Shown here: positions 27,378 through 37,026 of the stretch, in pieces
Numbering within the stretch: the first letter of the stretch is position 1
Layout of the letters: every line of letters starts with the position of its first letter
Assembly (NCBI RefSeq): GCF_014637085.1
Contig: NZ_BMEU01000020.1
Span: forward strand, 20,378 to 84,377
Origin: Comamonas phosphati
GTDB lineage: Bacteria > Pseudomonadota > Gammaproteobacteria > Burkholderiales > Burkholderiaceae_C
DNA length: 64,000 nucleotides
Direction: 5' to 3'
The notes under the pieces: model-generated
What the model was told of the DNA's origin: nothing
What the model saw: only the letters and a program-made list of their open reading frames with translations
Database searches by the model: none
Translations under genes and position numbers: made by a program

Positions 27378-27697
27378 GGTTTGGTGCTGAGAACCCAGCC
27401 GGCCAACAGCTTCAGATCTTGTGCGCTGAGGCTGGGATGCGCAGGCATGGCGGCACGTCCCCACTTGCCCTTGGAGCCCATTTGTATGGACTGCGCCAGC
27501 GTGGCTGCGGCGTCCTTGTCGTTGGCGTATTTCTCGGCCACCGAGCTGAACGCCGGCCCGACGATTTTTTCGGCGGCCGCATGGCAGCTGTAGCAGCCAT
27601 TGGCCTTGGCCATTTCGGCCGCGGCGGCCAGATCGGTATTGGCAGCACGCCCCGAGGTCGCGACGCAGAAAAGGCTGAGAGCAAGCAGTGTGCGCAT
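27374..27697 (-). CDS. c-type cytochrome (class I, c551-like)
   Basis: A 107-residue periplasmic cytochrome with a signal peptide ending near SGRAA, haem site GCYSCHA at about residue 35 and the distal methionine in RAAMPAHPSLS. Class I c551 type, a likely soluble electron shuttle to a terminal oxidase. Upstream lie a sigma-54 promoter candidate (27741-27756) and a perfect FNR-type box (27721-27734), so both the alcohol activator and oxygen may regulate it. Confidence 0.9.
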   Translation of the reverse strand: MRTLLALSLFCVATSGRAANTDLAAAAEMAKANGCYSCHAAAEKIVGPAFSSVAEKYANDKDAAATLAQSIQMGSKGKWGRAAMPAHPSLSAQDLKLLAGWVLSTKP

Positions 27698-27720
27698 GGT
27701 GGAAACCGCAAAAGGCAGAG

Positions 27721-27734
27721 TTGATAAACATCAA
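27721..27734. promoter_or_regulatory. FNR/ANR-type box
   Basis: TTGATAAACATCAA matches the FNR consensus TTGAT-N4-ATCAA perfectly. It lies 24-37 bases before the cytochrome ATG and spans the predicted sigma-54 transcription start, a position that favours repression rather than activation. Confidence 0.6.
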
Positions 27735-27740
27735 GCAGCC

Positions 27741-27756
27741 GGCAAAATTCATGCCA
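27741..27756 (-). promoter_or_regulatory. sigma-54 promoter candidate for the c551-like cytochrome
   Basis: On the minus strand TGGCATG-AATT-TTGCC matches the -24/-12 consensus with exact GG-N10-GC spacing, about 45 bases before the ATG. The rest of the 27757-28049 interval shows no gene. Confidence 0.72.
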
Positions 27757-28049
27757 GTTCAATTACCAGGCCACACCTGCTGTGGCACGCCTTGTTCCGC
27801 TGTCAATTGCCACAGCGGGTAGTGACACTGTTCAGGAATGAAGCAGCGAGTGTCTCAGGTTTCACACATAGGGCCAGATATGCATCCGGCGCAGTCTTCG
27901 GTTCGTCAGTCACGCGTCGGTGCGGACAATGTCTCTCGTTGGCCTGATCCGGGCGCCGCTCAGCCGGGGCGGATCGCACGGCCTGCATGCCTGTGATGGT
28001 CAGAGCACTTTGCTCGCTGGGGGGCTTGCACCCGCAGGTGGGCACCCAT

Positions 28050-28078
28050 GAAAAAGCCTCGGACTGCTGGCCGAGGCT
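28050..28078 (-). terminator. rho-independent terminator
   Basis: GCCTCGG and CCGAGGC form a 7-bp stem with an 8-base loop. On the minus strand it is followed by five U residues. It ends the transcript of the BPSS1780-type membrane protein gene. Confidence 0.8.
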
Positions 28079-28096
28079 CGAGGCGAACTCCTGAAA

Positions 28097-28924
28097 TCAG
28101 AGATCCGAGGGGGGGGGAGTGCTGACCGGCAGCGCTGCGGTGCTGTCTTCTTCATCGGGCGGGCTGAAGCAGTCCCGGAAGGTGAAGACGATGGAGGTGA
28201 AGAACATGGCGGCCAGCATCATGGCCGTGGCCACCATGATGCCGCCGGCCACGCTGCCGATCAGCGCGGCCAGGATGCCGGTCACGAGGGCCAGGGCCAT
28301 GCCGAAGGCGATGAAGACGCCCACCCAGCCCAGGCTGTAGACCACGAAGGCGCCGAGATTGCGCACGCAGGCCATCCAGCTGAAGAACAAGGCCTTGACG
28401 GGTGGAATGCCATGCCAGTGCACCAGGCCGGGCGCATGCCAGAACAGCATCGACAGCGGCAGGTACAGGCCCATGCTCAGCCACATGGCCGACTGGAACT
28501 CGGGGAGTTCGGCGATTTCGCGCGTCATGGGCGTGGCGCCCATGTACACGCTGGCGAACGTGCCGCCGTCGATCAGGCTCGAGGCGCCGATGATGAGCAC
28601 AAAGCCGGCGGCATACAGGCCGCCCAGGGTCAGCATGGCGTGCATATGCTGCGGGCCGGAGCGGAATGCGACCAGCAGCAGGGCCGGCATGGGCTTGCGG
28701 CCGTGGGCGGCTTCCGAGGCGGCGACCATCATGGCCAGGGTCACCGAAGGCAGCAGGGCCAGGGCGATGAGCGGGCCGATGAAGGGCAGGACGGTGACCA
28801 GCGACATGCTGGCCATGGCGAGAAAGAACAGGGCCGCAAGAGCCAGCGGCTGGCTTTTGAAGGTGAGCAGGCCCAGTTGAACCCACTGCAAGCCGGTGCG
28901 GGCAGGAACGATTTGGAGTTTCAT
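28097..28924 (-). CDS. BPSS1780-family integral membrane protein
   Basis: A 275-residue protein with about six hydrophobic segments (for example PLALAALFFLAMASMSLVTVLPFIGPLIALALL and the glycine-rich GILAALIGSVAGGIMVATAMMLAAMFFTSIVFTF region) and an acidic, proline-rich C-tail. It matches a betaproteobacterial family of unknown function that often sits beside thrB and polA, as here. The start MKLQIVPARTG marks the beginning of family similarity. Confidence 0.8.
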   Translation of the reverse strand: MKLQIVPARTGLQWVQLGLLTFKSQPLALAALFFLAMASMSLVTVLPFIGPLIALALLPSVTLAMMVAASEAAHGRKPMPALLLVAFRSGPQHMHAMLTLGGLYAAGFVLIIGASSLIDGGTFASVYMGATPMTREIAELPEFQSAMWLSMGLYLPLSMLFWHAPGLVHWHGIPPVKALFFSWMACVRNLGAFVVYSLGWVGVFIAFGMALALVTGILAALIGSVAGGIMVATAMMLAAMFFTSIVFTFRDCFSPPDEEDSTAALPVSTPPPSDL

Positions 28925-29016
28925 GGAGGAAGCCGAGACGCTCCTGCCAAGTTGTGCAGGAGCAACGCAAGCACTGTACCCGAGGATACAGCGCAGGGCC
29001 ATCAAAAGCCCTGCGC

Positions 29017-29982
29017 TCAGTCCAGCGAGCCCGGTGCGACCGGATGGGCGATGCGCTGGCCGAGCACGCGCTCGAAATGGGTGGGGTCGTGCGGGGTCAG
29101 CAGCGCGGCTTCGCGCGGCAGGTAGAAGTCCCACAGGCGCGAGATCCAGAAGCGCAGGGCGCCGGCTCGCAGCTGGGCGTTGAACAGTTCGCGCTCGGCG
29201 GCCGTGAGCGGACGCACGGCCTGGTAGGCCTCGAGCATGGCCTTGGCGCGCGGCGCGTCGTGCGCACCTGTTGCGTGATCGATACACCAATCGTTGAGGC
29301 AGACGGCCAGATCGAACAGCCAGGCGTCGACGCCGGCAAAGTAGAAGTCGAAAAAGCCGGTCAGGCGTTCGCCGTCGAACATGGCGTTGTCGCGGAACAG
29401 GTCGGCGTGGACGGGGCCGCGCGGCAGCGCCGCATAGGCCGGCGATGCCGCCACGTGGTTCTGGTAGGCCAGCTCCGCGCACAGCATGGCGGCGGCTTCT
29501 GCGCCCAGATAGGGCAGCACCACGGGGACGGTCTCGTTCCACCAGGGCAGGGCGCGCAGATTGGGCTGCTGGCGCTCGTAGCTCTGGCCGGCCAGGTGCA
29601 TGCGGGCCAGCGTGCCGCCCACGGCGGCGCAGTGCGCGGGCTCTGGCGCGAGCTGGCTCCTGCCTTCGAGCTTGTTGACGATGGCGGCCGGCTTGCCGCA
29701 GACCTTGAGCAGAATATCGCCGCTGCGTGTTTCGGCCTGCGGATCGGGCACCGGAATGCCGGCCTGGGCCAGATGCTTCATCAGGTACAGATAGAACGGC
29801 AGCTGCTCGGCGGTCAGGCGCTCGAACAGGGTCAGCACGTACTCGCCCTGGTCCGTGGTCAGGAAGTAGTTGGTGTTCTCAATCCCGCCCTGTATGCCGC
29901 GCAGCTCCTTGAGCGAACCAAGGGAGAGGCGGCGCAGCAGATCGCGTGCATCCTTTTCGGAGACTTCGGTGAAAACGGCCAT
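29017..29982 (-). CDS. thrB: homoserine kinase
   Basis: Phosphorylates homoserine in threonine synthesis. The 321-residue protein is the aminoglycoside-phosphotransferase-like ThrB of proteobacteria, not the GHMP type. Motifs: GIENTNYFL near residue 30, the catalytic loop [13 protein letters not shown] and the metal-binding GFFDFYFAG. The start MAVFTEVSE is the standard N-terminus; a longer frame adds 13 residues without similarity. It lies upstream of the BPSS1780-type gene on the same strand. Confidence 0.94.
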   Translation of the reverse strand: MAVFTEVSEKDARDLLRRLSLGSLKELRGIQGGIENTNYFLTTDQGEYVLTLFERLTAEQLPFYLYLMKHLAQAGIPVPDPQAETRSGDILLKVCGKPAAIVNKLEGRSQLAPEPAHCAAVGGTLARMHLAGQSYERQQPNLRALPWWNETVPVVLPYLGAEAAAMLCAELAYQNHVAASPAYAALPRGPVHADLFRDNAMFDGERLTGFFDFYFAGVDAWLFDLAVCLNDWCIDHATGAHDAPRAKAMLEAYQAVRPLTAAERELFNAQLRAGALRFWISRLWDFYLPREAALLTPHDPTHFERVLGQRIAHPVAPGSLD

Positions 29983-30094
29983 GGTGAGGAAATGCCAGCC
30001 GCCGGCGGCTGGTCGGGTCAACGGAAATCAGATGAACAAAGGGCAGCGCCTGCGGCACTGCCCTGGTGGCGTGTGACAGCCCGGATCGAGGGCG

Positions 30095-30496
30095 TCAGAA
30101 TTTGATGACGTTCCAGACCCGGGTGCCTGTGGTGTCATTGGTGTCGCTGCGACTGCGGCTCGAGCGGGCGCCGTCGTTGGATTGCACTTCGTAGGACGGC
30201 ATTTCACCGGCCTTGGGCTGGACCGTGATGCTCTGGGTCTGCCCGCCCACGCGGGTTTCATCGACCCGGCTGCCGGCGTCCTCGACGCGGATGTGCTCGA
30301 TCCGCTGGTTGCGCTTGCTGGGTGCGGCCGAGTTCTCCTGCCTGTCCTGGGTCACGGGGGCCGCTCCCTTGCCGGCATTCGCGGGCGGCCGGGCCTGTCC
30401 GGCTGCGGTGCTGGCCGAGGAGGCTGGGGCTGGGTCCTGGGCCAGTGCGAGAGCGGAGGCCAGGCTCAGGGCAATGAAAAGAGATGGTGCGCGCAT
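30095..30496 (-). CDS. small secreted hypothetical protein (DUF2782-like)
   Basis: A 133-residue protein with a clear signal peptide (SLFIALSLASALALA) followed by a low-complexity Ala/Pro/Ser linker and a conserved core IEHIRVEDAGSRVDETRVGG. The C-terminus ends in TRVWNVIKF. Similar small exported proteins occur beside polA in betaproteobacteria. No catalytic motif is visible; function unknown. Confidence 0.7.
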   Translation of the reverse strand: MRAPSLFIALSLASALALAQDPAPASSASTAAGQARPPANAGKGAAPVTQDRQENSAAPSKRNQRIEHIRVEDAGSRVDETRVGGQTQSITVQPKAGEMPSYEVQSNDGARSSRSRSDTNDTTGTRVWNVIKF

Positions 30497-30626
30497 GGCT
30501 CAATTGTAGGGCGTGTTCAGCCCGGGCAGGCGTCAGTGCCCGGCGCCTTCACGGCGGTGCCGGGGCCTGCGCCGGAGCCTGGCTGTTTTGTGGCTGTGGG
30601 CGCGGCGGGGCGTGCACAATCCGGGC

Positions 30627-33470
30627 ATGAGCAATTCCAAGACTTTGGTGCTGATCGACGGCTCCAGCTACCTGTACCGGGCCTATCACGCCATGCCGGA
30701 CCTGCGGGCCGAGCCCGGCAATCCGGCCAGCCCGGCTACCGGGGCGATACGCGGCATGATCAATATGCTGCAGGCCCTGAAGAAGGACGTGGCGGCCGAC
30801 TATGCGGCCTGCGTGTTCGACACCAGCGGCCCGACCTTCCGCGATGCGCTGTACGCCGACTACAAGGCCCAGCGCTCACCCATGCCCGACGATCTGCGCG
30901 CCCAGATCACGCCCATCCACGAAGTGGTGCGCCTGCTGGGCTGGCCGGTGCTGGCCATACAGGGCGTGGAAGCCGACGATGTGATCGGCACGCTGGCCAA
31001 GGTGGCGGCCTCCCAGGGCGTGAACGTGGTTATCTCCAGCGGCGACAAGGACCTGTCCCAACTGGTGGACGAGCGCATCATGGTCATGGACACCATGAGC
31101 GGCAAGCGCCGCGATCTGGCGGGCGTGACGGCGGAATTCGGCGTGCCGCCCACGCTGATGGTCGATTACCAGTCCCTGGTGGGCGATGCCGTGGACAACG
31201 TGCCCGGCGTGGCCAAGGTCGGGCCCAAGACCGCGACCAAGTGGCTGCTCGAATACGGCTCGCTGGACGCGCTCATCGCCCGGGCCGCGGACATCAAGGG
31301 CGTGGCGGGGCAGAATCTGCGCGACGCGATTGCCTCGGGCCAGCTGGCGCTGAGCCGGCAGCTGGTGACCATGAAGACCGACTGCGACCTGCGGGCCGAG
31401 TTGCCCGGCCTGCCCGACCTGGCGGTGCTGGAGCCTGCCGTGCCCGATGTCGCGCAGCTGCGCGATTTTTACGAACGCTACGGCTTCAAGGCGCTGGCCC
31501 GCGCTGTCGGTGGTGCCGCGGGCGCTGCGCAGGCCGATGCCCTGGAAGCCGTGCAGTCCGGCCGCAAGAACGCCAAGCGCACCGATACGGCCACGGACGA
31601 TATGTTTGCCGAGCAGGCCGAGGAATCCGGCAGCGCCACGGCCGAAGCCGAGCAGGCCCAGCAGCGCGCGCTGCAGTACGACGTGGTGTTGACCTGGGAG
31701 CTTTTCGAGCAGTGGCTGGAGCGCATCAAGGCCGCCGCGCTGACGGCCATCGATACCGAGACCACCTCGCTGGACGAGATGAAGGCCGAGATCGTCGGCA
31801 TCTCGCTGAGCGTCAATCCCGGCGAGGCGGCCTATATCCCGCTGCGCCATGCAGGCCCGGATGCGCCCGGGCAACTGCCGTTCGACGAGGTGCTGGCACG
31901 GCTCAAGCCCTGGCTGGAGGATGCCTCCAGGGCCAAGTTGGGCCAGCACGTCAAGTACGACCGCCATGTGTTCGCCAACGCCGGCATCGCGGTGCGCGGC
32001 TATGTGCACGACACCATGCTGCAAAGCTATGTGCTGGAAGTGCACCGCCCGCACGGCCTGGGCAGCCTGGCGCTGCGCCATGCCAACCGCTCCGGCATCA
32101 GCTACGAAGACCTGTGCGGCAAGGGCGTGCACCAGATTCCCTTTGCCCAGGTGCCCGTGGACAAGGCGGCCGCCTATGCCTGCGAGGACGCCGACCAGAC
32201 GCTGGACGTGCACCGCGTGCTGTGGCCGCAGCTGCAGGCCAACGACGGCCTGCGCGGCATCTACGAGCTGGAGATCGCCACCAGCGAGGCATTGTTCCGC
32301 ATCGAGCGCAATGGCGTGCTCATCGACGCGGCCACGCTGGCCAGGCAGAGCAACGACCTGGGCCAGCGCATCGTGCAGCTGGAGCAGGAGGCCTATGCAA
32401 TCGCGGGCCAGCCCTTCAACCTGGCCAGCCCCAAGCAGCTCGGCGAGATCTTTTTCGACAAGCTGGGCATGCCCGTGGTGAAGAAGACCGCCACGGGCGC
32501 GCGCAGCACCGACGAGGAGGTGCTGGAAAAGCTGGCCGAGGACTACCCCTTGCCGGCCAAGCTGCTGGAGCACCGCAGCCTCTCCAAGCTCAAGGGCACC
32601 TACACCGACAAGCTGGCACAGCTCGCGCTGCCGCGCACGGGCCGCGTGCACACCCACTATGCCCAGGCCGTGGCCGTGACCGGGCGCCTGTCGAGCAACG
32701 ACCCCAATCTGCAGAACATACCGATCCGCACGCCCGAGGGCCGGCGCGTGCGCGAGGCCTTCGTGGCGCCCGAGGGATGCCTGATCGCCAGCGCCGACTA
32801 TTCGCAGATCGAGCTGCGCATCATGGCCCATCTGTCGGGCGACGAATCCCTGCTCAAGGCCTTCCATGAAGGCCGCGACGTGCACCGGGCCACGGCGGCC
32901 GAGGTCTTCGGCGTGGAGCTGGAGCAGGTCAGCAGCGAGCAGCGCCGCTATGCCAAGGTCATCAACTTCGGCCTGATCTACGGCATGAGCAGCTTCGGCC
33001 TGGCCAGGAACCTGGGCATAGAGACCAAGGCCGCGGCCGCCTATATCGACAAGTACTTCCAGCGCTATCCGGGCGTGAAACGCTACATGGACGAGACCGT
33101 GGAATTCGCCCATGCCCATGGCTATGTGCAGACCGTGTTCGGACGCCGCCTGTATCTGCCCGACATCAACGGCGGCAGCGGCCCGCGCAAGAAGGCCGCC
33201 GAGCGCCAGGCCATCAACGCGCCCATGCAGGGGACGGCGGCCGACCTGATCAAGAAGGCCATGGTGGCCGTGCAGGCCGAGCTGGATGCGGCAAAGCCCG
33301 GGGTCAAGGTCATCATGCAGGTGCACGACGAACTGGTGTTCGAGCTGCCCGCCGGCGAGCAGGACTGGGTGCGGGCCGAGATCCCGCGCCTGATGGCCCA
33401 GGTGGCCGAGCTCAAGGTGCCGCTGCTGGCCGAGGTCGGATTCGGCCCCAACTGGGATCAGGCGCATTGA
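30627..33470 (+). CDS. polA: DNA polymerase I
   Basis: A 947-residue polymerase for Okazaki-fragment processing and repair. The 5'-3' exonuclease domain (residues 1-300) begins LVLIDGSSYLYRAYHAMP. The 3'-5' exonuclease domain keeps the DxE pair in AIDTETTS, so proofreading should be active. The polymerase domain has motif A DYSQIELRIMAHLSGD, the O-helix RRYAKVINFGLIYGMS and motif C MQVHDELVFE. Start MSNSKTLVL gives the normal N-terminus. Confidence 0.96.
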   Translation: MSNSKTLVLIDGSSYLYRAYHAMPDLRAEPGNPASPATGAIRGMINMLQALKKDVAADYAACVFDTSGPTFRDALYADYKAQRSPMPDDLRAQITPIHEVVRLLGWPVLAIQGVEADDVIGTLAKVAASQGVNVVISSGDKDLSQLVDERIMVMDTMSGKRRDLAGVTAEFGVPPTLMVDYQSLVGDAVDNVPGVAKVGPKTATKWLLEYGSLDALIARAADIKGVAGQNLRDAIASGQLALSRQLVTMKTDCDLRAELPGLPDLAVLEPAVPDVAQLRDFYERYGFKALARAVGGAAGAAQADALEAVQSGRKNAKRTDTATDDMFAEQAEESGSATAEAEQAQQRALQYDVVLTWELFEQWLERIKAAALTAIDTETTSLDEMKAEIVGISLSVNPGEAAYIPLRHAGPDAPGQLPFDEVLARLKPWLEDASRAKLGQHVKYDRHVFANAGIAVRGYVHDTMLQSYVLEVHRPHGLGSLALRHANRSGISYEDLCGKGVHQIPFAQVPVDKAAAYACEDADQTLDVHRVLWPQLQANDGLRGIYELEIATSEALFRIERNGVLIDAATLARQSNDLGQRIVQLEQEAYAIAGQPFNLASPKQLGEIFFDKLGMPVVKKTATGARSTDEEVLEKLAEDYPLPAKLLEHRSLSKLKGTYTDKLAQLALPRTGRVHTHYAQAVAVTGRLSSNDPNLQNIPIRTPEGRRVREAFVAPEGCLIASADYSQIELRIMAHLSGDESLLKAFHEGRDVHRATAAEVFGVELEQVSSEQRRYAKVINFGLIYGMSSFGLARNLGIETKAAAAYIDKYFQRYPGVKRYMDETVEFAHAHGYVQTVFGRRLYLPDINGGSGPRKKAAERQAINAPMQGTAADLIKKAMVAVQAELDAAKPGVKVIMQVHDELVFELPAGEQDWVRAEIPRLMAQVAELKVPLLAEVGFGPNWDQAH

Positions 33471-33686
33471 TCACCGCCCCGGGCGGCCGTGCCGCTTCCC
33501 GGGGGTGCGCGGCCGGCCCGGACCCTGGCTTGCCGCCGCCGGCCTGGTGGGCGCCGGTTCCGGTATGCGATGATGCCGCGGGGGCTATCTCGGAGCCCTG
33601 AAACTCCGGCTTTTCTGCGAGGACGTGTTTTGACTTCCATCTTGTATCAGGTTCTGATCGCTTTGGATGCCGTAGCCCTCATCGGC

Positions 33687-34721
33687 ATGGATGAGGCGTC
33701 CGGCCCTGCCCCTATCCCTACCCCTGCCCGGGGGCTGTTGCGAGGCGCGCTGCTGGCTGGCGCCCTGGGGCTGGCCGGCCTGGCCCAGGCTCAGGAAAAA
33801 AGCGCCTGGCTGCTGGTCCAGCCGCTGGAGCGCACCGCGGAGGCCGACGCGGTGGCTCGCCACTACGCGAAGCTGCTGCCCCAGTATCTGGACGAAAAGG
33901 CAGCCGTGCACGAAGCCAGCCGCGCGCAGGGCCGGCTGGCCGTGCAATGGGCCGTGGACGAGGCGCCGCCGCAGCGCACCGTGATCCTCATGTCCTCCAT
34001 ACTCGGCGTGCAGGCCGATGACGAGGACGAGGCCAGGCGCCGCGACCCCAGCCTGCTGCCGGTGCAGCTCGTGCTGCAGCGCTCCTGGTGCCTGGCGGCG
34101 GCCGGCGCTCCGTCGCTGCGGGACAGCGGCGACCTGGTGGCGTGGCTGCGCGGCCTGGGCCGGCCCGTGCGCGTGGGCGTGCCGGTCAACGGCGGGCTGC
34201 CCAGCATCTGGGTCAGAGCCATGGAGCGCAGGACCGGCGTGGACTGGCAGGTGCAGACCTATGCGCAGGCTGCCGCGCCAGCCGTGAAAGGCCTGTTGTC
34301 CGGCCAGCAGGATCTGCTGCTGGACCATTGTGCCGAGATGAAGCGCGTCGCTGCCACCGGCGGCGAGTCCATGCGTTCCCGGCTGCAGATCCTGGCTTTT
34401 GCGGGCGACCAGGTCATCCCGGACCTGCCCCACTTCAGCCAATGGCGGCTGCCGCCGATTTCCTCGGGCTGGATGGCGTGGTTCGTCCCAGCACGCATGA
34501 AGCCTGCCGAGCGCGAGCGCGTGGGCCAGGCCCTGCATGCCATCGCACTGCGCGCGGACACCCAGCATCTGATCCAGGACCTGCAACTGGAGCCGTCCAC
34601 GCTCTCGGTCGAGGCCAGCCAGTCGTTCGTGCAGAACTCCATAGGCCACTGGAGGGCGGTGGCCGTCTGGCTCGACAGCCTTTCCGCGGCTTCGCCGGCA
34701 TCGGCGGTCGCACAGCCTTGA
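33687..34721 (+). CDS. Bug (TctC-like) periplasmic receptor-type protein, divergent
   Basis: A 344-residue exported protein with signal peptide LLRGALLAGALGLAGLAQAQ. The second half has the Bug-family pattern: AAPAVKGLLSGQQDLLLDHC, LQILAFAGDQVIPDLPHF, WMAWFVPARMKPAERERVGQAL and the C-terminal SVEASQSFVQNSIGHWRAV. Bug proteins bind carboxylates for tripartite transporters or sensing. The first half is strongly divergent and no TctAB partners are nearby. Start choice rests on the signal peptide; no clear Shine-Dalgarno. Confidence 0.65.
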   Translation: MDEASGPAPIPTPARGLLRGALLAGALGLAGLAQAQEKSAWLLVQPLERTAEADAVARHYAKLLPQYLDEKAAVHEASRAQGRLAVQWAVDEAPPQRTVILMSSILGVQADDEDEARRRDPSLLPVQLVLQRSWCLAAAGAPSLRDSGDLVAWLRGLGRPVRVGVPVNGGLPSIWVRAMERRTGVDWQVQTYAQAAAPAVKGLLSGQQDLLLDHCAEMKRVAATGGESMRSRLQILAFAGDQVIPDLPHFSQWRLPPISSGWMAWFVPARMKPAERERVGQALHAIALRADTQHLIQDLQLEPSTLSVEASQSFVQNSIGHWRAVAVWLDSLSAASPASAVAQP

Positions 34722-34775
34722 TCTTCAAAAGCATAGCTGTCTGTGCTTTACAGTTCTGGATTCTGATAATGAATA
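34722..34775. repeat. low-G+C intergenic repeat (AGCTG-type), copy
   Basis: The stretch with CAAAAGCATAGCTGTCTGTG has much lower G+C than its surroundings. It resembles the segments at 40035-40105, 52055-52140 and 60745-60842 with their (A)TAGCTGCTGGCGC-like cores. It is probably a dispersed Comamonadaceae repeat and may carry the azlC promoter. Confidence 0.4.
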
Positions 34776-34794
34776 TTGGAAGAACATAGGAGGA

Positions 34795-35538
34795 GTGAGT
34801 GTCGAAAGCTATCGATTTATGAGTAAAAACCAGGATTCCCTGAACCTTGCGCAGGGAACGAGCCGGATGACGCCGGCGACGCGGATGGGGCTGTCCATCG
34901 CGGTGGCCACGGGCCTGTACGGCATCTCGTTCGGCGCGCTGTCGGTGGCCGCCGGCCTCGATCTCTGGCAGACCCAGGCACTGAGTTTTCTGATGTTCAC
35001 GGGCGGCTCGCAGTTCGCCTTCGTCGGCGTGATCGCGGGCGGCGGCAGCGGGGCCGCCGCCGTGGGCGCGGCCAGCCTGCTGGGGGTGCGCAACGCCATC
35101 TACGGCATGCAGATGAGTCGCATGCTCGGGCCGCGCGGCCTGTGGCGCTGGCTGGCCGCGCACTGGACCATTGACGAATCGGCGGCCACGGCCTCGGGCC
35201 AGGACGATGCCGCGGAGCAGCGCCGCGGCTTCTGGGTGGCAGGGGGCGGCGTATTCCTGTGCTGGAATTTGTTCACCTTGCTGGGTGCGCTGCTGGGCGA
35301 CGCCCTGGGCGATACGCGCCGCTTCGGCCTGGATGGCGCTGCGGTGGCCGCTTTCCTGGGCCTGCTCTGGCCGCGGCTGAATGCGCGCGAGCCTGTTGCG
35401 CTGGCGCTGGTGTGCGGCCTGGTCACGGCCCTGGCCATTCCCCTGGTGCCGCCGGGCCTGCCCATTTTGCTGGCCGCGGCGGTCGGCGCGCTATGGGGCT
35501 GGATTCGTCCTTCCGAGGCCCGCAGGGGGCAGGCATGA
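34795..35538 (+). CDS. azlC: AzlC-family branched-chain amino acid exporter, large subunit
   Basis: A 247-residue membrane protein of the AzlC/YgaZ family. Family patterns GLYGISFGALSVAAGL, FTGGSQFAFVGV and AASLLGVRNAIYGMQMSR occupy residues 40-110. With AzlD it exports valine or related amino acids. GTG 34795 follows AGGAGG very closely; ATG 34819 (MSKNQDS) is an alternative. The stop overlaps azlD by ATGA. Confidence 0.88.
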   Translation: MSVESYRFMSKNQDSLNLAQGTSRMTPATRMGLSIAVATGLYGISFGALSVAAGLDLWQTQALSFLMFTGGSQFAFVGVIAGGGSGAAAVGAASLLGVRNAIYGMQMSRMLGPRGLWRWLAAHWTIDESAATASGQDDAAEQRRGFWVAGGGVFLCWNLFTLLGALLGDALGDTRRFGLDGAAVAAFLGLLWPRLNAREPVALALVCGLVTALAIPLVPPGLPILLAAAVGALWGWIRPSEARRGQA

Positions 35539-35882
35539 GCGGCGCCGCGATGGAGGGAGCCGGCCTGTGGGGTGGGTGGGGTTGGTGGGGTTGGGTATTG
35601 CTGGCCTGCGCGCTGGCTTTCGTGACCAAGTTCCTGGGCTACAGCCTGCCGCAGCGCTGGCTGCACAGCGCGCGCATGACCCAGGTGGCGGCCTGCCTCA
35701 CGGTGGCCTTGCTGGCTTCGCTGACGGTCATGAATACCTTGGCCAGCGGCGCGCAACTGCGGTTCGATGCCCGGCTGGCGGCCCTGGCCACGGCCGCCGT
35801 GGCCCTGTGGCTGCGCCTGCCGTTTCTGCTGGTGGTGATACTGGGAGCGCTGGTTGCGGCCCTGGTGCGCTGGTGGTTCTGA
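35535..35882 (+). CDS. azlD: AzlD-family branched-chain amino acid exporter, small subunit
   Basis: A 115-residue protein with three or four membrane helices and the family pattern FVTKFLGYSLPQRWLHSARM...ACLTVALLASLTVMNTL. Begins within the azlC stop codon, so the pair is translationally coupled as usual for AzlCD (YgaZH). Confidence 0.88.
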   Translation: MSGAAMEGAGLWGGWGWWGWVLLACALAFVTKFLGYSLPQRWLHSARMTQVAACLTVALLASLTVMNTLASGAQLRFDARLAALATAAVALWLRLPFLLVVILGALVAALVRWWF

Positions 35883-36145
35883 GCGGCTGCACCGCTGCTC
35901 CCGAAAGAGGCGGCGCTGGCCTGGGCGGCGCCAGGCGCATGACTGAGGGTGGCTGCGCAATCGAGGACTGAGATGAGTCGCCGGGGGGGGCTTGACAGCT
36001 TTGCTAAGGTGAAATCGTGGAGCAGCTGCAGGCCGGCGGTGTGGCGATAGTGCCGTCAGCCACGGCGGGCTGCGCATTCTGCGAGAATTCGCGGGTTTCG
36101 CCTGTAAGACGTGCTCTGAGGGCATACGGTTAAAGCAAAGAAGCT

Positions 36146-37012
36146 ATGACGTTGCTAGCAATCATTCTGGCCACTCTGGCTGCCGGTATTGGCAGTGTCT
36201 GGGTGGCCGCCTTGTTGATGAGTTGGGGGGGCTCCCGTTCGCCTGGCCTGATGCCGCAGCGGCTGCTGAGCCTCGCGGCCGGTGCCTTGCTGGCCACGGC
36301 CTTCATGCATTTGCTGCCCGAGGCGTTCGAGAGCCACGGCGAAGCGCACGACCTGTTCATCACCTTGCTGGTGGGCCTGGTGTTCTTCTTTCTGCTGTCC
36401 AAGGCCGAGCTGTGGCACCACGGCCATGAGCATCACGATCACAGCCATGACCATGCGCACGAACATGGTCATGGGCATGGTCACGACCATGGCCACCAGC
36501 ACCGCAGCGGCGGCTGGGCCGTGCTGACGGGCGACAGCGTGCACTGCTTTGGCGACGGCGTGCTGATCGCCTCGGCCTTTGTGGCCGACATCCGCCTGGG
36601 CCTGATCGCCGCCCTGTCCGTGCTGGCCCATGAGGTGCCGCACCATATGGGCGATATCGTGGTGCTGCGCCAGTCCAGTTCCAACCGCCGCGTCGCGCTG
36701 ATCAAGGTTTCCATGGCCGGTGCCGTCACCACCCTGGGCGGTGTCGTGGGCTATTTCCTGATCGGCCAGCTGCACGAGCTGCTGCCCTACTTCCTGGTGA
36801 TCGCCTCCAGCAGTTTCATCTACGTGGCGCTGGCCGATCTGATCCCTCAACTGCAAAAACGGCTGAGCGCGCGCGAGACGGCGGCCCAGGTGGGCTGGCT
36901 GCTGCTGGGCATTGCCGTCGTGACCGTGATGAGCGGCATGGCACATGGACATGATGAGCGTGACGGGCATGAACACCACGACCATGGGCACGAGGCGCAC
37001 GCGCCAGCCTAG
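36146..37012 (+). CDS. ZIP-family metal (zinc) transporter
   Basis: A 288-residue integral membrane protein. Helix IV and V metal-site motifs appear as HCFGDGVLIASAF and LAHEVPHHMGDI, as in ZIP transporters. A histidine-rich cytoplasmic loop at about residues 91-125 (repeated HDH/HGH) and a second His-rich C-terminal tail probably bind zinc. It imports divalent metal, most likely zinc; direction and substrate are inferred from the family. It stands alone, with 263 bp of non-coding sequence before it and no obvious Zur site. Confidence 0.9.
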   Translation: MTLLAIILATLAAGIGSVWVAALLMSWGGSRSPGLMPQRLLSLAAGALLATAFMHLLPEAFESHGEAHDLFITLLVGLVFFFLLSKAELWHHGHEHHDHSHDHAHEHGHGHGHDHGHQHRSGGWAVLTGDSVHCFGDGVLIASAFVADIRLGLIAALSVLAHEVPHHMGDIVVLRQSSSNRRVALIKVSMAGAVTTLGGVVGYFLIGQLHELLPYFLVIASSSFIYVALADLIPQLQKRLSARETAAQVGWLLLGIAVVTVMSGMAHGHDERDGHEHHDHGHEAHAPA

Positions 37013-37026
37013 GGCCTGTTCAGACG

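Noticed and set aside
30876-33467. Open frame of about 860 codons opposite polA
   Set aside because: It is a codon-bias shadow: no recognisable domain, and polA on the other strand is complete with all motifs.
35992-36020. TTGACA hexamer upstream of the ZIP transporter gene
   Set aside because: No -10-like hexamer follows at 16-18 bases, so a sigma-70 promoter cannot be supported.
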